Source of the DNA: Cliona cf. orientalis
Lineage: Eukaryota; Porifera; Demospongiae; Clionaida; Clionaidae
Length of the DNA: 64,000 nucleotides
Assembly: GCA_963930775.1 (NCBI GenBank)
Contig: OZ005689.1
Span: 23,186,058-23,250,057, forward strand
Direction: 5' to 3'
Shown: piece after piece, positions 11,400 through 23,342 of the stretch
How positions within the stretch are numbered: the stretch's first letter is position 1
How the letters are laid out: every line of letters begins with the position of its first letter
The notes under the pieces: model-generated
The model's input: only the letters and a program-made list of their open reading frames with translations
Told to the model about the DNA's origin: nothing
Databases searched by the model: none
Made by a program: the position numbers and the translations under genes

Positions 11400-13600
11400 T
11401 ACTATACTAGACAATGATGATGATTTAGGGGCTGTAGAAGATTATGAGCCTGTTTCTGATGGAGAGTGACGAAGAAAACACCACCCAGACCGCTGATGAC
11501 ATCATCTCAGACAGCCTAGCGAGTGGAGCTTTGTCTGAGGTGTGTGATGTGATAGCAGCGATGAAAGAGTTGGATGTTAACGAGACTGAGTGATCTGGTT
11601 GAGTTTGTCAGTCAGGGGTGCAGTTGTGACTTCGGACCCAGGAAGACACCATGCTCCATGTTGTTCCCACTGGAACACTACCACCAAAGGAAGGTGAACA
11701 TGGAGTAGCACACTGACTTCGTCGATCCCACTGCGGCTGCTTGCTGATACAGCTCCCACACGTTGCGTTTAGTGGTGCTGCTGGGGAGGAGCTGGATATC
11801 GGATCGCTTATACCTTGGAACTCGTCCAGGAACCACCATTGCATTAGCCTCTGTAACAGGTATGGCATGCATGTGATTATGTGTATGTACATGCACACTG
11901 TCATGTTACCTGTGTAGTTCAAGATGTACTGAACGATATCCTTAACCTGCTGATGAGTCAGGTGGTGCTTGGGCCTCTTGCCTGTGTCTCCATGCACCCT
12001 CACAGCTGGCCCATTCTGGAGGTAACTCTTTAATATTCTTGAACCTCTTGATGCCAATGTTGTGGAGGAACAAGAAGGTACTCTGGCAAACATGTTGGCC
12101 ATGCTGGTAGAATTGGCCATACGTTCCCTTCCTTTGTTAAGGACTGGAGCTGTGGTGGCCTTGCAGGGTACTGGACTGATAGCAGTGAGCCATGATCTGT
12201 CCCATCACAAAGAAGTCCAGCTCATCATTGCTCTTCTCAGTGAAGGTGGCTCTGAGGGACTGGCAGCTCCATCCTGATGTGGCGGTCATGAAGCCCATGA
12301 GTGATTTGTGCTGGATCTGTCAGCAAAACAGCACCACTATTACTAGGAGTGCGAACCGACCTGAAGAGAAGACACAGGTATACAGCATAGCACTGGCAAC
12401 TCCACAGCAACTCACATGAGTCATGACGTGTAACGGCTAGAAATAGAGAAAACTGTAGACAACATAAGGAAGAAAAGAGAGGGGGGAGAAAGGATCACTT
12501 CAGAATGCAATATACATGTACAATATATGCATGTATAATACAAGGTGTGTATTAAATAGTATAACATGCAGTACAACATACATTTCAGGCCATTCAACAA
12601 GCTGAATTGCACCAGCTGATGGTGACGAAGGAGCACTCCCTCTACAAGAAGGCTCTTGACACAGCTAAAGAGTCAGTCCACCAGTTCTATTCTTCTGGGG
12701 AGTTCAGCCCACCACCACCTGTAGAGGTCACACCGTGCTCTCGCTCCATCAAAGCGCACTACTTATTTGACATGGCCCAGCAGGTGTTCTACCCTAACAA
12801 TCCCCTCCAGCCGGGTCCCATGTACCTCCTCACCCCAAGGAAATGTGCCATCTATGGAGTATGCTGTGAAGCCATACCGCGCCAAATCAACTTCCTCATA
12901 GATGAGGTGGTTGACATGGGCAAGGGCGCTAATGCGGTGGTGAGCATGCTCCATCATTTCCTTGAAGTACATGGGCTTGGCGAAAAAGATGTCCACCTCC
13001 TCCACACCGACAACTGTGGGGGTCAATAAAAACATCATGGTAGGATACCTGCTGTGGCGCGTGCTCACTGGTCTCCATGACAACATTACCCTATTATTAT
13101 GATAGCAGGCCACACTAAACTCTCCCTGGACTGGTGTTTTGGCCTCCTGAAGAAGAGATAAGACAATGACAGTTTAATTATACATGTAGCAATCTTAACT
13201 TTCATTCACAGATACAAGCGCACAAATATTGGAGGACTGACTAACCTTGCCACTGTTAACACATCCTCCAGTGTGAGTAACTTCACAGTTTGTTAGGGAC
13301 ACCAGACAGCACAGTTATTGTACCAGCGTACTACGACTGGCAGACACTTCTATATGAGCACATAAAGAAGTTGGTGGGCATCAAGTCCTTCCACCACTTC
13401 CGGTGCTTCTCCAGCAACAAAGGGCATGTTTTTGCTCTACTGTACTGTGCCGGCACGCAGCCTAGCGTCACGTGCAGAACGGACACTGTTGGTGAGCCTT
13501 TACCGACTCCTGTGTGCTGGGCTATGGATTACTGGAACTGGATCATGGATCATTTTACCCGACGATGGGGTGGTCTCGATCGACATACTGGTACATAGCT
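11400..13600 (+). pseudogene. Second CGGQN/DUF7869-like transposase-like pseudogene with an internal inversion
   Basis: Plus strand 11410-11595 encodes an acidic leader (DNDDDLGAVEDYEPVSDGE, then ADDIISDSLASGALSEVCDV). The next part of the same protein reads on the minus strand from about 12185 down to 11600: FLFLHNIGIKRFKNI, NGPAVRVHGDTGKRPKHHLT, an intact intron (about 11934 to 11853), then VPGRVPRYKRSDIQLLPS. The plus strand resumes at about 12250 with VMKPMSDLCWICQQNS, a second exon at about 12590-13028 (FDMAQQVFYPNNPLQPGP, CGIFGVCCEA-like YGVCCEAIPRQ, HTDNCGGQ) and remnants to 13600 (AGHTKLSLDWCFGLLKKR, IKSFHHFRCFS). Stops and frameshifts occur after CGGQ and around 13100-13290. Block order matches a metazoan family related to the first element by the CGGQN motif. 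It is inactive. Confidence 0.65.
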
Positions 13601-14773
13601 TGACAGTGGACAGGGACAGGGACAGGGACAAAACACGTTGCTTGCCTTGCAGTGCCTGAACAATAAATCGAAATCAAACAATTATAAAATTAATTGAATA
13701 AATTGTGGAGGTAGGGATGGCAGTACCAAAAAGAGCACAAACAAGAATAGCAGGGATGATAACTTACAAATATACAGTGCTTCAAGGCAAAAGAACGAAT
13801 TTTTTGATTTTGAACTTAAATGGTTGTAAAGATGGTTCTGTTTAATATTATCGGATGAAATCTGGTTTACATTTTCTACAATCATATTGAAATTTACAGC
13901 TGGATTTATGGGATGTAATTTTGATTAGTTTTGCTTCAATGGCTTCACAAGCGGTTCCACTTTGAGAAATACTTTTGGCATAGAAAAAGCTTATTATTTT
14001 GAGTTAAGAAACTGCACTTTTTCCTCTGATGTGGCACCATATGAAGTTACTTGGACACAAGTTTGAAGGCTAAGGGAAGTATGGTTTGTCAGATATCATT
14101 AAAAATGTCATTTCAGAGTGTCAAAAACTTTTGGCATTTTATTTGAAAAGTACTTTGAGTTAAGAAAATCCACTTGAGCCTCTCAATGTACTTGTATTAG
14201 AGTTTCAGATTCCCAAATTTGAAGATTCAACTCCAAAGTACTCTTGAGATATTACCACTTTTGTCCAAGATTTGTGAAAAATGGCTCAAAAACTGCCTGA
14301 ACTTGTGCGGCTTCTCTACTAGCTATATATGGGGATAATGAGTTGTGCAAAAAGATGATAAAAGTGATATCTGTAGATGTTATTAAGCACAGTGAAGCTC
14401 ATTTAACCTCAAAAAATAGAAGTTCAAAAAATTTGCTCTCTTGCCTTGAAGCACTGTACATTTTATGAAGCACAGCAAGACACTGCTATATATCCAAGCT
14501 GTAAATTGTCTGAAAACTAGCTGGATATGCAGTTTCCATCACGAACAAGACTTTGGGCAACTCACTTTTGGACACTTGTAAATGAACTGATACATATCCC
14601 AATAGTGTACGTACAGGTCATGCATACTCCCAGTATCCCAATTTGCAAACCCAAGAGTTCAAGCTAGGAGACTATTGTGTTTAACATGGACATTGTCCAT
14701 ATCACAATGATGTGCTGACTTGAAAACTAAGGAGAATAATTATGATTGCATTTTTGTCATTATTAATCAATTA
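13601..14773. other. Non-coding stretch
   Basis: AT-rich DNA with no supported gene. GGGACA is repeated at 13608-13630. Several stretches such as TTGAGTTAAGAAA recur loosely, but no element boundary was found. Confidence 0.35.
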
Positions 14774-15565
14774 TTAACCCTTTTGCGGGCGGCGATTATT
14801 ATTGCGTTTATACCACGTGGGCAGGGGTTTGACGTGCGTGACATAAGGGCATGACCCTGTGGCACTTATGGGGCTGTACGTCTAGAAAACCTTGCTCCCC
14901 AAGTTTGAAACTCGATCTGGACAAAGAAGAGTTGTTGTAGTAAGTTTCGTTATAAACTTTAGACTTGAAATGACATTATCCGTCGCTTCAGTTATTGGTT
15001 TGTACAAGTACGTTCGATTGCGAGCCGACTACTCGCCAACCTGCCATTTCTACCACGATTTGAACTTACTGGACAAGCAGCCGATGGAGGTAAGAGTAGC
15101 TAAAGTAGCGTAGGGGTTGTAAGTAATCATGGAGTGAACGGTGAAGGGATGAGCGAGCGAGTGAGTACGAGTACAGTGGTGGATCATAACACCTAAATTT
15201 TGTGCACGTGACTTACAGCAGCATTAGTATTGTGTGCTTGTGAGTATGCAAGAGAGAACTAGGACACTGGAAAGGGGTTGAAGACAGTGTGCATGCATGA
15301 AGTGGTCCATGAATTTACAAATTTTGGAGTAATTGTATTTTATCCCAGTATTTATAAATTTTCATGCATGTGACTTGCCATTTGTACAGGTCTAGTGGTA
15401 CCTACGTACTTTCTGAAAGTGTACAGGTATGTTCATAATATTGAGTAAGTTTCAGCATATGAGAGAGAAGCATTGGGAGGCAGTTGGACAGTGAGCAGTT
15501 GAGTGTTGAAGTGATAGTGAGTGCACACAATTCATGTTACATGCTAACAAGCTCTACATTGTAGT

Positions 15566-15734
15566 ATGTGTCAGCGTATGTGCATGTGTGCGTGTGTATG
15601 TGTGTGTGCATATGTATGTGTGTGCGTGTGTGTCAGCATGTGTGTGTGTGTATGTGTCAGTGTGTGTGTGTGTGTGTGTGCGCGTGTGTGTGTGTATGTG
15701 TTAGCGTGTGTGTGTGTGCGTGTGTATGTATGTA

Positions 15735-15777
<43 letters not shown>

Positions 15778-15955
15778 CAGCGTGTGTGTGTGTATGTGTG
15801 TGTGTGTGTGTATCTATGTGTGCATGTGTCTGTGTGCGTGTGTATCTGTATGTGTGTGTGTGCGTATGTATGTATGTATGTATGTATGTGTGTGTGTGTG
15901 TGTGTGTGTGCCTGGGTGTGTGAGCATGTGTGTGTATGTGTGTGCGTATAATATT
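15566..15955. repeat. (GT)n/(GTAT)n microsatellite
   Basis: About 390 bp of TGTGTG with interspersed TATG and GCG units, inside the piggyBac element. Apparent ORFs here are repeats of CV or TH dipeptides and not genes. Confidence 0.95.
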
Positions 15956-16254
15956 ATGTATCTGTGAGTAGGATGGGTATATCAATATCACAGTGCAAGA
16001 GTTGTGTACATACAGGTGTTGTATTATTAGCAACTTGTAAATTGTACAGGTGAATTCAGAATAAGTGAGAGAAGGAAGAGGGGCCCCGAGGGTGTAAGAA
16101 AAAGCACGTACACACTAAGTAGGGGCTCCAGATATGGGAGGAGCAGATTTTTTTATATGAGATGATGGAAGTGATGATGAGGATGTACGTGAGAGTTCAA
16201 GACAACAGTGGTATGTTTGTGTGTGTGATGAATGAATAGTGTATTAAGTGATAA

Positions 16255-18338
16255 CTACTTATAATTTAGGTGAGTGTGGTATTTCTCGAAGCAGGGATAG
16301 AGGCAGAGGGGAGTCTTACACTGCTTGCAGCGGTAGGATATCTGGCGCCTGCGACCAGCTGCTCTGTTACTGCATACATGGCAGTCTGGACGGCTGTTGT
16401 CTGGGATGGGCTCAGGGAAAGCCCGCTCCTTGAGACGAAGTCGGAGGTGAGGGTCCTGCGCTCGATGCCGAACCTTTGCTGCCTCGTAATTGCACAACAG
16501 CCCCTCTGCTACAGCTCTGCGGAACTCCAGCTGCGTGAGTTTCTTCTCCGAGGTTGCATTGTATAAGATGTGTGCATTTACAATGCATGTGTCCAGCATA
16601 TGGAAGAACACACGCTTCCACCATTTGATGGAACGATGTGCAAAACCATAGTAGAGCACCATCTGATCAGCTAAAAAATGTAATATTTATGGTAAGTTGT
16701 AATGGAAGATATTAGTCATCAATTATCACAATACTGACCTTTGTCTACACCCCCCATGTGTAGGGTTGTACTCCTTGACCACTTTCGGCGTCTGGATCAC
16801 CTCCACCCCATCATCCGCATGCCGAGTACGACGCCTCTTCTCTATGAAGGTGTCGTCGTGGAATGTGCTGAGCATTAGCACGTCCCGCTTATCCTTCCAC
16901 TTCATGTACAGCATGGAGTCGTCTCGGCTGAAGTGGCTCTCGCCCTTCTTCAGCTTGGCTAACCGGATGTCCTCAGGTATCCCTACTCTGTTAGACCTAA
17001 TTGTTCCACATGCCTCGAACCCTTGATCACGTAGGTCTCTGAACAATGCGGGACTTGTATAGAAATTGTCCATGTAAACATGGTACCCCTTGTTCTGGAG
17101 CCGGTCATCATTGAGGAGATCAAGTACCACCCGGTGAGCCAAGCCGCGAGTAGTGTGTGACTCGTCTTCCTTGCCTGTGTACAATTTCCAATTCCACACA
17201 TAGCCATTCGCACCATCCGCTGGGACCCATGCCTTCATCCCCCACTTCTGTGGCTTCTTGGGCATATACTGGAGAAATGCCAGTCGCCCTTTGAATCCCA
17301 CCATGCTCTCATCAATGGACAGGCTCTGAGTCGGGGTGTACATTGACTGAAAGTTCTCCAGGACGAGGTTAAGGAGGGGGCGAACCTTGTAGAGCTTGTC
17401 ATACCCCGGCTCTCCACGCGATGGTTGCTGTCTGAAGTCATTCAGGTGGAGGAACTTCAGAATGTCTTCAAACCGGCGGCTTGACATGATGGCACGGAAG
17501 TTGTCATTCTGATACGGCCAGCTATTACTCCAGTAACTCCTGGTTGAAAGTAAGATGATGATGATAAAAAAAATTACGACTGTAATAACTTACCGAATAG
17601 TGGGAAAGCTGCATATACCCATTGCTATCAGGATAGCAATAAATGCCTTCATGTCCTCTAGGGTGATTGGGTGTCTTGCTAGCTCATGAACTCTAGCATT
17701 TGGGTGCTCATCCAAGTACTCCTTGTTATCCTCCAGGTACTGCTCGAGGTAGCGAAGGGTCTCCTTGTGGAGGTCAAGAGCCCGCTGGTCAAACAGCTGT
17801 AGGAAGGAGAGAAGTCTTTTATGTGACCTGCTACACCTGGGTTGGCTGTGAAGCAATGGGGAGAGCTACCACTGTTGCTGCTACTGCCACTGGAGGAGGG
17901 GCTACCACGAGTGGTGGGAGAGGCGTGGCCATCTCGAGCATCAGTGGAGGAGGAGCTGCCAGTTGCTGCCCTGGTCGTGGAGCTGCCGGCACCTGTAGCT
18001 AGTTATTTTGTTCATGAATCATATAAATATATCTATATAATAATAATATATTATTTATTTGGGTTGTTACCATCTTCTGGCTGGTGTGGCTCGTCATCTG
18101 AGAGCAGGTATCCTTCGAAGTCATCGTCGCTATCGTCGGACGTTAGGCCGGCTTTATAGTCGAGCAGAAAGTTCGGGTCGGACGAGAGGAAAGTGGTCTG
18201 CAAACGGCTCCTTGAGCTTGCCATTCTTTTATAGACAAGATCTCGTAGAGTGTTGAGATACGGTACTAACAGGTGTCGATTGTGCAAAATAGCCGCCATT
18301 ATCGCAGCTGGTGCAAAATTGCGCCCCCGCCCATTCAA
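16255..18338 (-). pseudogene. piggyBac transposase gene with two frameshifts
   Basis: Exons on the minus strand: 18338-18071 (acidic leader ending DDDFEGYLLSDDEP), 17992-17594 (Ser-rich linker, then LFDQRALDLHKE and DMKAFIAILIAMGI), 17539-16739 (SRRFEDILKFLHLND, SIDESMVGFKGR, MDNFYTS, ACGTIRSNR) and 16670-16255 (QMVLYYGFAHRS, then a Cys-rich domain with CHVC and CKQC). The catalytic aspartates lie in SIDES, MDNFY and the expected MGGVDK block. Frame is lost near 16755, where the GGVD block is read as THGGCRQ, and near 17812, between a PGVAGHIKDFSP block and FLQLF. Splice phases otherwise agree. The encoded enzyme performed TTAA-specific cut-and-paste; this copy cannot make a full product. Confidence 0.88.
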
Positions 18339-18565
18339 TTAAGACGCGCGCGGTGCAAAAATGTCCGCGAAAGGGTTAATAACCCAATTAACAAAAAATC
18401 AAAAGTGCATAATATAACAATACTGTGAATAATAAATAAACACTGGTAGCATAGTCTGAATAGTGGAGTCATACCAATACTATTGACTCTGTGGCTAATT
18501 TGAAACTTCATTTTCTTTGCCCAATTTTGGACCTGAAACACAGATTGGAAAATAATACTGTAATA

Positions 18566-18885
18566 ACATAGTTGCCAAGTGTCCCGGTTTGGCCGGGACA
18601 GTCCCGGAATTTGGCCCTATGTCCCGGTTGTGTCCCGGTTTACCTGATTTTGCAGCATTGTCCCGGAATCCAGCTCGATTATACAAATGGAGGTGTGGCA
18701 CAAGCATAAACTCAGTATATTATCGAATTTCAGTCCGTATATCTCGATGTTTAGTGGGTGTGGCAGTACACGATCGTCCGGAAGTGGGTGTGGTCGACCA
18801 AAAGTGGGCGTGGTCCGTAAATTTTCGCGCGCGCGAATTTTCTACTTTGTCCCAGTTTCTCTTCTTATAAACTTGGCAACTATGT
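18566..18885. mobile_element. 320-bp MITE with ACATAGTTGCCAAGT termini
   Basis: ACATAGTTGCCAAGT (18566-18580) is inverted at 18871-18885. Inside, GTCCCGG is repeated several times near the left end and CTTTGTCCCAG occurs near the right. No coding content. Confidence 0.75.
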
Positions 18886-18939
18886 AATAAACATTAACAT
18901 TAATTTATTTTGAATTCACCTTTTCGGCTTGAGTGCCCA

Positions 18940-20525
18940 GTCAGGAGCATCTGCAGGTGGGGGACAAGGCAGATGGGTCAGAAGACTCCACTCTCTGTCT
19001 TCGATCTGGTGTAAAGGTTGAAACAGACTTGGCTGCAGCATCCGCTGCCTCATCCAACTTTTCGATGATATCATTTATCTCTAAATCAATGCAAATAAAA
19101 TTCATCTGACATGGTAGGATATGAACATGTAGATAATGAACTTACTGTCTGATCGCCAGGGAAGCCTTTTCTGCATCCTGCTCTTCAGACATATAGTGTA
19201 GGTTGAGCCGATCCCAGTGTTTACATAGTTTGGCTGGAACATGCTTGGTTCTCCTAGCAAGAGGCTAAATGATAATACATGATTATGATTATGATCACGA
19301 TGAATGTCAAGTTGGCGAAGAACATAGAATGAGAAATCCAGTAATACACCATACATAATAATTAATGCATACATACCCTCACCCCCAATATTATGACGTA
19401 CTTACCCTTTCTCGATGTGCTCAATATTTCTTAACTTCTGCATGTTGTGCTTGTCCAACGTTTTCAGGCTGGCAATTTAAGAAAGCCTATCTTCGACTTT
19501 CATATAGACATTGAACTGCCACTGTGAATTAAAATAATATTATGGCCATTGCTACAGTAATATTAGCCCAACATACACGAAATTTGGGAGTCGGTATATT
19601 CGTCCTTATTACTTGCAAGAATTTCAGACTTGAGATAGGCTTTCACTCCAATGTTGTGTGTGTCGTTGACACTATAGACAAAATACAAATAAAGCTGTGA
19701 GGATATTCGAATAGCTAGCTACCTCTTCCGGATTGAACTGATTTTCACATGACTGGTGCAATTAGGAAAGTACTTCCTGTATTAAAAAATCATTAAACAC
19801 TGTAACTCATTCATCAATAGCCATGCATGGTCAGTTATACCGTAAGTGAGCTGGAATATTTCCTTTTATGGCTTTTACAGTCTGTATATATCAACAATCT
19901 TAGTCTTCTGCGCTTCCATGAGTTGGTCAACATGAGATCACATCTCTTTTAGATCGTGCCTGACCTCCTCGATGGCACTTGTCATGCTATCCTGTTGGCT
20001 TAGAAGCTCCATAATCAGCTGATTTTGGCACTGAATAAGATCTGCAAGGCTCGTAGATCCAAACCCAGAGCTGCCTGAACCGGATATACTACTGGCTGAT
20101 GAATGAGATCTGGTACTTAATGGAGTACTCGTATGCTGATCAGTCACATGCTCAAATGAGTACGTATTACCAGAGTTGTTAAGGAGCTCACTTTCAGAGT
20201 CATTATTCGTTGATCGTCCATCAAATTCTCCCTCGTAGTCACTAGTCACTCTCAACGTCTGATAAATCGCTAAGCTCGTCAAGAACTCCCTCAAGACCTT
20301 TTTCGCCGCTACCCTTGTCAGTCACAGTATTGATGCCATGTGACATCAGAATAGCTTCTCCCATGGATAATGCATCACCCACAGAAGCTGCATTGATCCG
20401 CTTCCCTTTTGTGGGAACAGATCTAGTAGAGGAAGAAGTTAAAGACCTTTTCGAGCCATAAAACGATGCTGATGACACGACTTCACTGCCAAAACTGGGT
20501 GCTGCGGTTGGAATGCCCGCCAATT
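18940..20525 (-). pseudogene. Unrecognised multi-exon gene, frameshifted by a 7-bp tandem duplication
   Basis: The 5'-most visible exon (about 20525-19938) has frames reading KLAGIPTAAPSFGSEVVSS, DELSDLSDVES and then DYEGEFDG, a Ser-rich stretch and a coiled end (QNQLIMELLSQQDS). The frame breaks at about 20247-20260, where AGTGACT occurs twice in tandem; with one copy the frame is continuous. Further exon-like blocks follow on the minus strand with GT-AG borders: about 19770-19725 (FPNCTSHVKISSIRK), 19670-19580 (THNIGVKAYLKSEILASNKD), 19250-19150 (GIGSTYTICLKSRMQKR) and about 19080-18940. No ATG was found for the first exon, so it may continue upstream. I do not recognise the family; it could be a low-copy host gene or a transposon accessory gene. 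Confidence 0.4.
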
Positions 20526-21283
20526 TTTTAAACTACTACATGTGCTCAATCGCGTGACTAGCACATGACTACCGCTGTGTGTTGAGTGGGTGGGGCCTTC
20601 TATTGAGCTATGGAGAAGTCAAGGAAGTCTAGAGAGAGAAAGAAAAAACAGAAGGCTCTCAAACATATGAAATTGCAGCTGACGTATGATACGTGTAAGA
20701 GTTAGAAAGAGAAAAGGTATCAAGATTGTTTCAGAGGTGAAGAGACAATAATTATTAACCCTGTCAGTGATGTGTATCATGTTTAATGCTCAGTTTCACA
20801 CTGTAACTACCGAGCTGAAGTCGAACCAAGTTTGCAGCTCCCTCCCTTCCCACCCTATGCTCCGTCCACTGAGGCTTAGTCAAGCGGGGTTCTCAGTGCG
20901 ACCATGTGCTGAGGTGCGAGGGTTTTGGGGGGTTTCCCCCCCAATTTGGGCCCTCCAAGCGATAAAAAAGGGGGCGTGGCAACCTTTGCGGTGTACCGTC
21001 TCGTACAGGGCATGTGCAGGCTGCATGCGGGAACGGGAGGTGCAATTGCCCTCAGGGGCCATAGCTTGCCACGTCCGGAGAGCTAACTTTAGGGGCCTAT
21101 ACGCGAATAGGGCGTGGCCGAGATTAATTATGCTAACACGTGCGTTTATAGCTAGATAGAAGATAGGAGTGAGTTTTGAAGCCGTTTCTTTACAAAGAGT
21201 GGACAGCAAGTTTATATCTACCATGAACAGAGATCGTACAAGGACGGAAGCGACTTTTCATGGCCGTCGATCTTGAAGCGGCA
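20526..21283. other. Intergenic, GC-richer patch
   Basis: A short basic frame starting at 20610 (MEKSRKSRERKKKQKALKHM) ends at a donor-like GTAAGAG, but no partner exon was found. The rest has homopolymer G/C runs and no recognisable gene. TTAACCCTG at 20755 was considered as a piggyBac end (see findings). Confidence 0.25.
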
Positions 21284-21291
21284 CACTTCCC

Positions 21292-22898
21292 GGATCAACT
21301 ATAGTAGACGGACCAGACCTTCTAGAAACTCGAAAATGCTGAAACATGCTGTACTCAACTTCAGGAATCCGCTCATCGTGTAGGCGTGTCCGCGATCCGT
21401 TCAGTATTGAATATAATTATATTACGCGCATGCGTAATAATATCATTATGCACGCACATGCGCACTTTGAAAGTTAAGTAAATTCTTGGGAATGCACCTA
21501 TGATAGCTCAATGGCCAATCTGTAGCAAGCGCGGGGAAGTTGAGCGGGCTACTGTGCACTTCTGGCGGAAAGATGAGCATCTTGGATCTTGGGCAGGCAG
21601 GTTATTTTTGGTGATCTTGACAAGCAGATTGCCTGGTTTCAGCAGAAGAACTTGCTATCTCTTCAGCCCAATTGCTCTGTTTGTGGTACTGCAATGGTCA
21701 TACAAACACGAAACGATATCCAGGATAAACGGAGGTAAAAGATTATACCCTAGGCAGTGTAGTAGTATACGCAGCATATAGACAGGCAATGGTTAATTGT
21801 AGGTGGCGGTGTCCAGTGACCACTTGCAGAAAGACAGAGTCTGCGCCATGGGAGTTTCTTTGAGAAGTCAAAGGTATCCCTCCAGAAGTGGCTTGTCTTG
21901 TTACACTGGTGGATTAGGGAGTATCCGGTGACTGATGCGGCAGAGGAAGCCAAGGTTACCGAAACCACTGCCATCCAGGTCTACCAGTACTTCCGTGACA
22001 TCTGTAGTTGGAGACTGGTCACACACGATTCCCCGATGTTGCTTGGAGGTCCTGGTGTAGTGGTTCAAATTGATGAATCACTATTTAGCCACATACCAAA
22101 GGTACAAACACAAAAAAAAATCAGAAAACAGACATACAATTAAACAATACTGATAAATAATTATACCTTATTGTAATAATTAATTTAGAATCACCGAGGT
22201 CGTCCTTCACATCAGCAGACATGGGTGTTTGGTATGGTAGACACGAGCGTGAGTCTAGCACTTGGAGTAATGGAGCTAGTTGCCTCCCGTGATGCTGCCA
22301 CTCTCCTCCCCATAATCCAGCGACATGTTCGTCCAGGAACAGTAGTGTGGAGTGATATGTGGGCGGCATACAATAATGTGCAACACCTCCCTCCTGTACC
22401 AAACGGTAAACCACAGTATTGAGTTCGTCAACTCTACAACAGGGGTCCACACTCAAAACATAGAGTCATATTGGAACAGAGTTAAAATCAAGATAAAGAG
22501 AATGAGAGGTTGCCATGACCAGATGATGAGCTCCTATCTTGACGAGTTCATGTGGCGTGAGCGTCATGGTAGGACAGCGGCTTCAGCAGCTTTGCACAGC
22601 TTGTGCCGAGATATTGCACTCAGGTATCTTGTTTGATTGGCTGCCATATCCTGGCCTTTCTTTTCACTCCATTTATGACAATCTCAATCTTTTTTAATAG
22701 ATCTTTCATTGTAGCAAGCGATTTCTTATTTTTATCCACATAATACGTACATGTGACCATGAATCACGTCATGTTTTGGACACGCCTACATCGTGATCGG
22801 CTGGTCTGACACGCCCACATGACGAGCGGATTCGATTACTGCATATTTCAGCATTTTCGAGTTTCTAGAAGGTCTGGTCCGTCTACTATAGTTGATCC
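21292..22898 (+). mobile_element. Merlin DNA transposon, 1,607 bp
   Basis: Perfect 53-bp terminal inverted repeats start GGATCAACTATAGTAGACGG at 21292 and, on the reverse strand, at 22898. The 8-bp CACTTCCC directly flanks both sides (21284-21291 and 22899-22906), the 8-9-bp target duplication known for Merlin. The element holds a single IS1595/ISXO2-like transposase gene. Confidence 0.95.
21618..22636 (+). pseudogene. Merlin (IS1016/ISXO2-like DDE) transposase, frameshifted
   Basis: The first exon (to about 21732) encodes AWFQQKNLLSLQPNCSVCGT, a CxxC zinc knuckle. After a short intron (donor GTAAAAG, acceptor GTAG at 21803) comes WRCPVTTCRKTES and, in another frame, HGSFFEKSKVSLQKWLVL. The DDE residues sit in VVQIDESLF, VWSDMWAAY and NIESYW. 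Between ESLFSHIPK and GMVDTSVSLA there is a second intron or gap (22104-22190). Frame breaks occur at about 21847 (apparent 2-bp loss) and about 22400, so no functional enzyme is expected. Family length is about 300 residues, which the joined blocks approach. Confidence 0.88.
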
Positions 22899-22958
22899 CA
22901 CTTCCCGACCTGGTAAGTTTAGGTATAATACATTCTATGTATTTTCGATTATTATGAA

Positions 22959-23067
22959 CTTTGTAAGCTTTGCGCTTGGAGTTGATCGTTCTCTGGCGCT
23001 TCTAGTATCAGTACTAGAGGCGCTTAGCTTCAAAAGAAGCGGTGCTCCAAGCGCAAAGCGTACAAAG
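22959..23067. repeat. Long imperfect hairpin
   Basis: CTTTGTAAGCTTTGCGCTTG and an adjacent GAG are inverted near 23045-23067 with one or two mismatches. A nested inner pair (GGCGCTTCTAGTA and TACTAGAGGCGC) makes the fold nearly continuous over about 110 bp. Confidence 0.6.
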
Positions 23068-23084
23068 ACGGCCTTAGTATCCGT

Positions 23085-23340
23085 ACATAATCGATTCAAT
23101 ATTGGAGGGTATGCTAGAGGGCAATACAAGTATAAGCTTGTGTGTAGCAAGGAGAGAGAGAGTGTGTGAGAAGAGATACAAATCCCAGTGAAGGGAGAAA
23201 CAAAATAAATTTATTAGCAGTGCTCATGCCATAGATTATTATTTTCATGATCATACATAGGGGTTGGCTGTCCTTCCCACAGACTCTGCCCTACCTACCG
23301 TATGGTGGTTGACGTCATACAAAGGCTGACAAGATCAAGG
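23085..23340 (-). pseudogene. Diverged duplicate of the piggyBac 3' end
   Basis: Sequence just beyond the transposase stop resembles its own last 200 bp. CTTAGTATCCGTACATAAT at about 23090 parallels CTTAGTATCCTTACATAGT at about 23394, both followed by a GGAGGGTAT-like run and TTGTGTGTAG plus GAGAGAG. GGGTTGGCTGTCCTTCCC (23260s) parallels GGGTTGGTTCTCCTTCGC (23521). It looks like a remnant of a related copy. Confidence 0.45.
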
Positions 23341-23342
23341 CA

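Larger units (their letters stand above)
14778..18375 (-). mobile_element. piggyBac transposon, 3,598 bp, complete with TTAA duplications
   Basis: TTAA at 14774-14777 is followed by CCCTTTTGCGGGC. At the other end the reverse strand reads TTAA (18376-18379) then CCCTTTCGCGGAC. CCC-starting TIRs next to TTAA are diagnostic of piggyBac. One multi-exon transposase gene runs on the minus strand. The left third is non-coding and contains a long GT microsatellite. Confidence 0.92.

Noticed and set aside
15566..16033. Several long ORFs of Cys/Val or Thr/His repeats
   Set aside because: They are translations of a GT microsatellite with no start context, splicing or domain.
20755..20770. Left end of the second piggyBac element
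   Set aside because: Only TTAACCCT matches the right terminus; too weak to annotate, although the size would fit.
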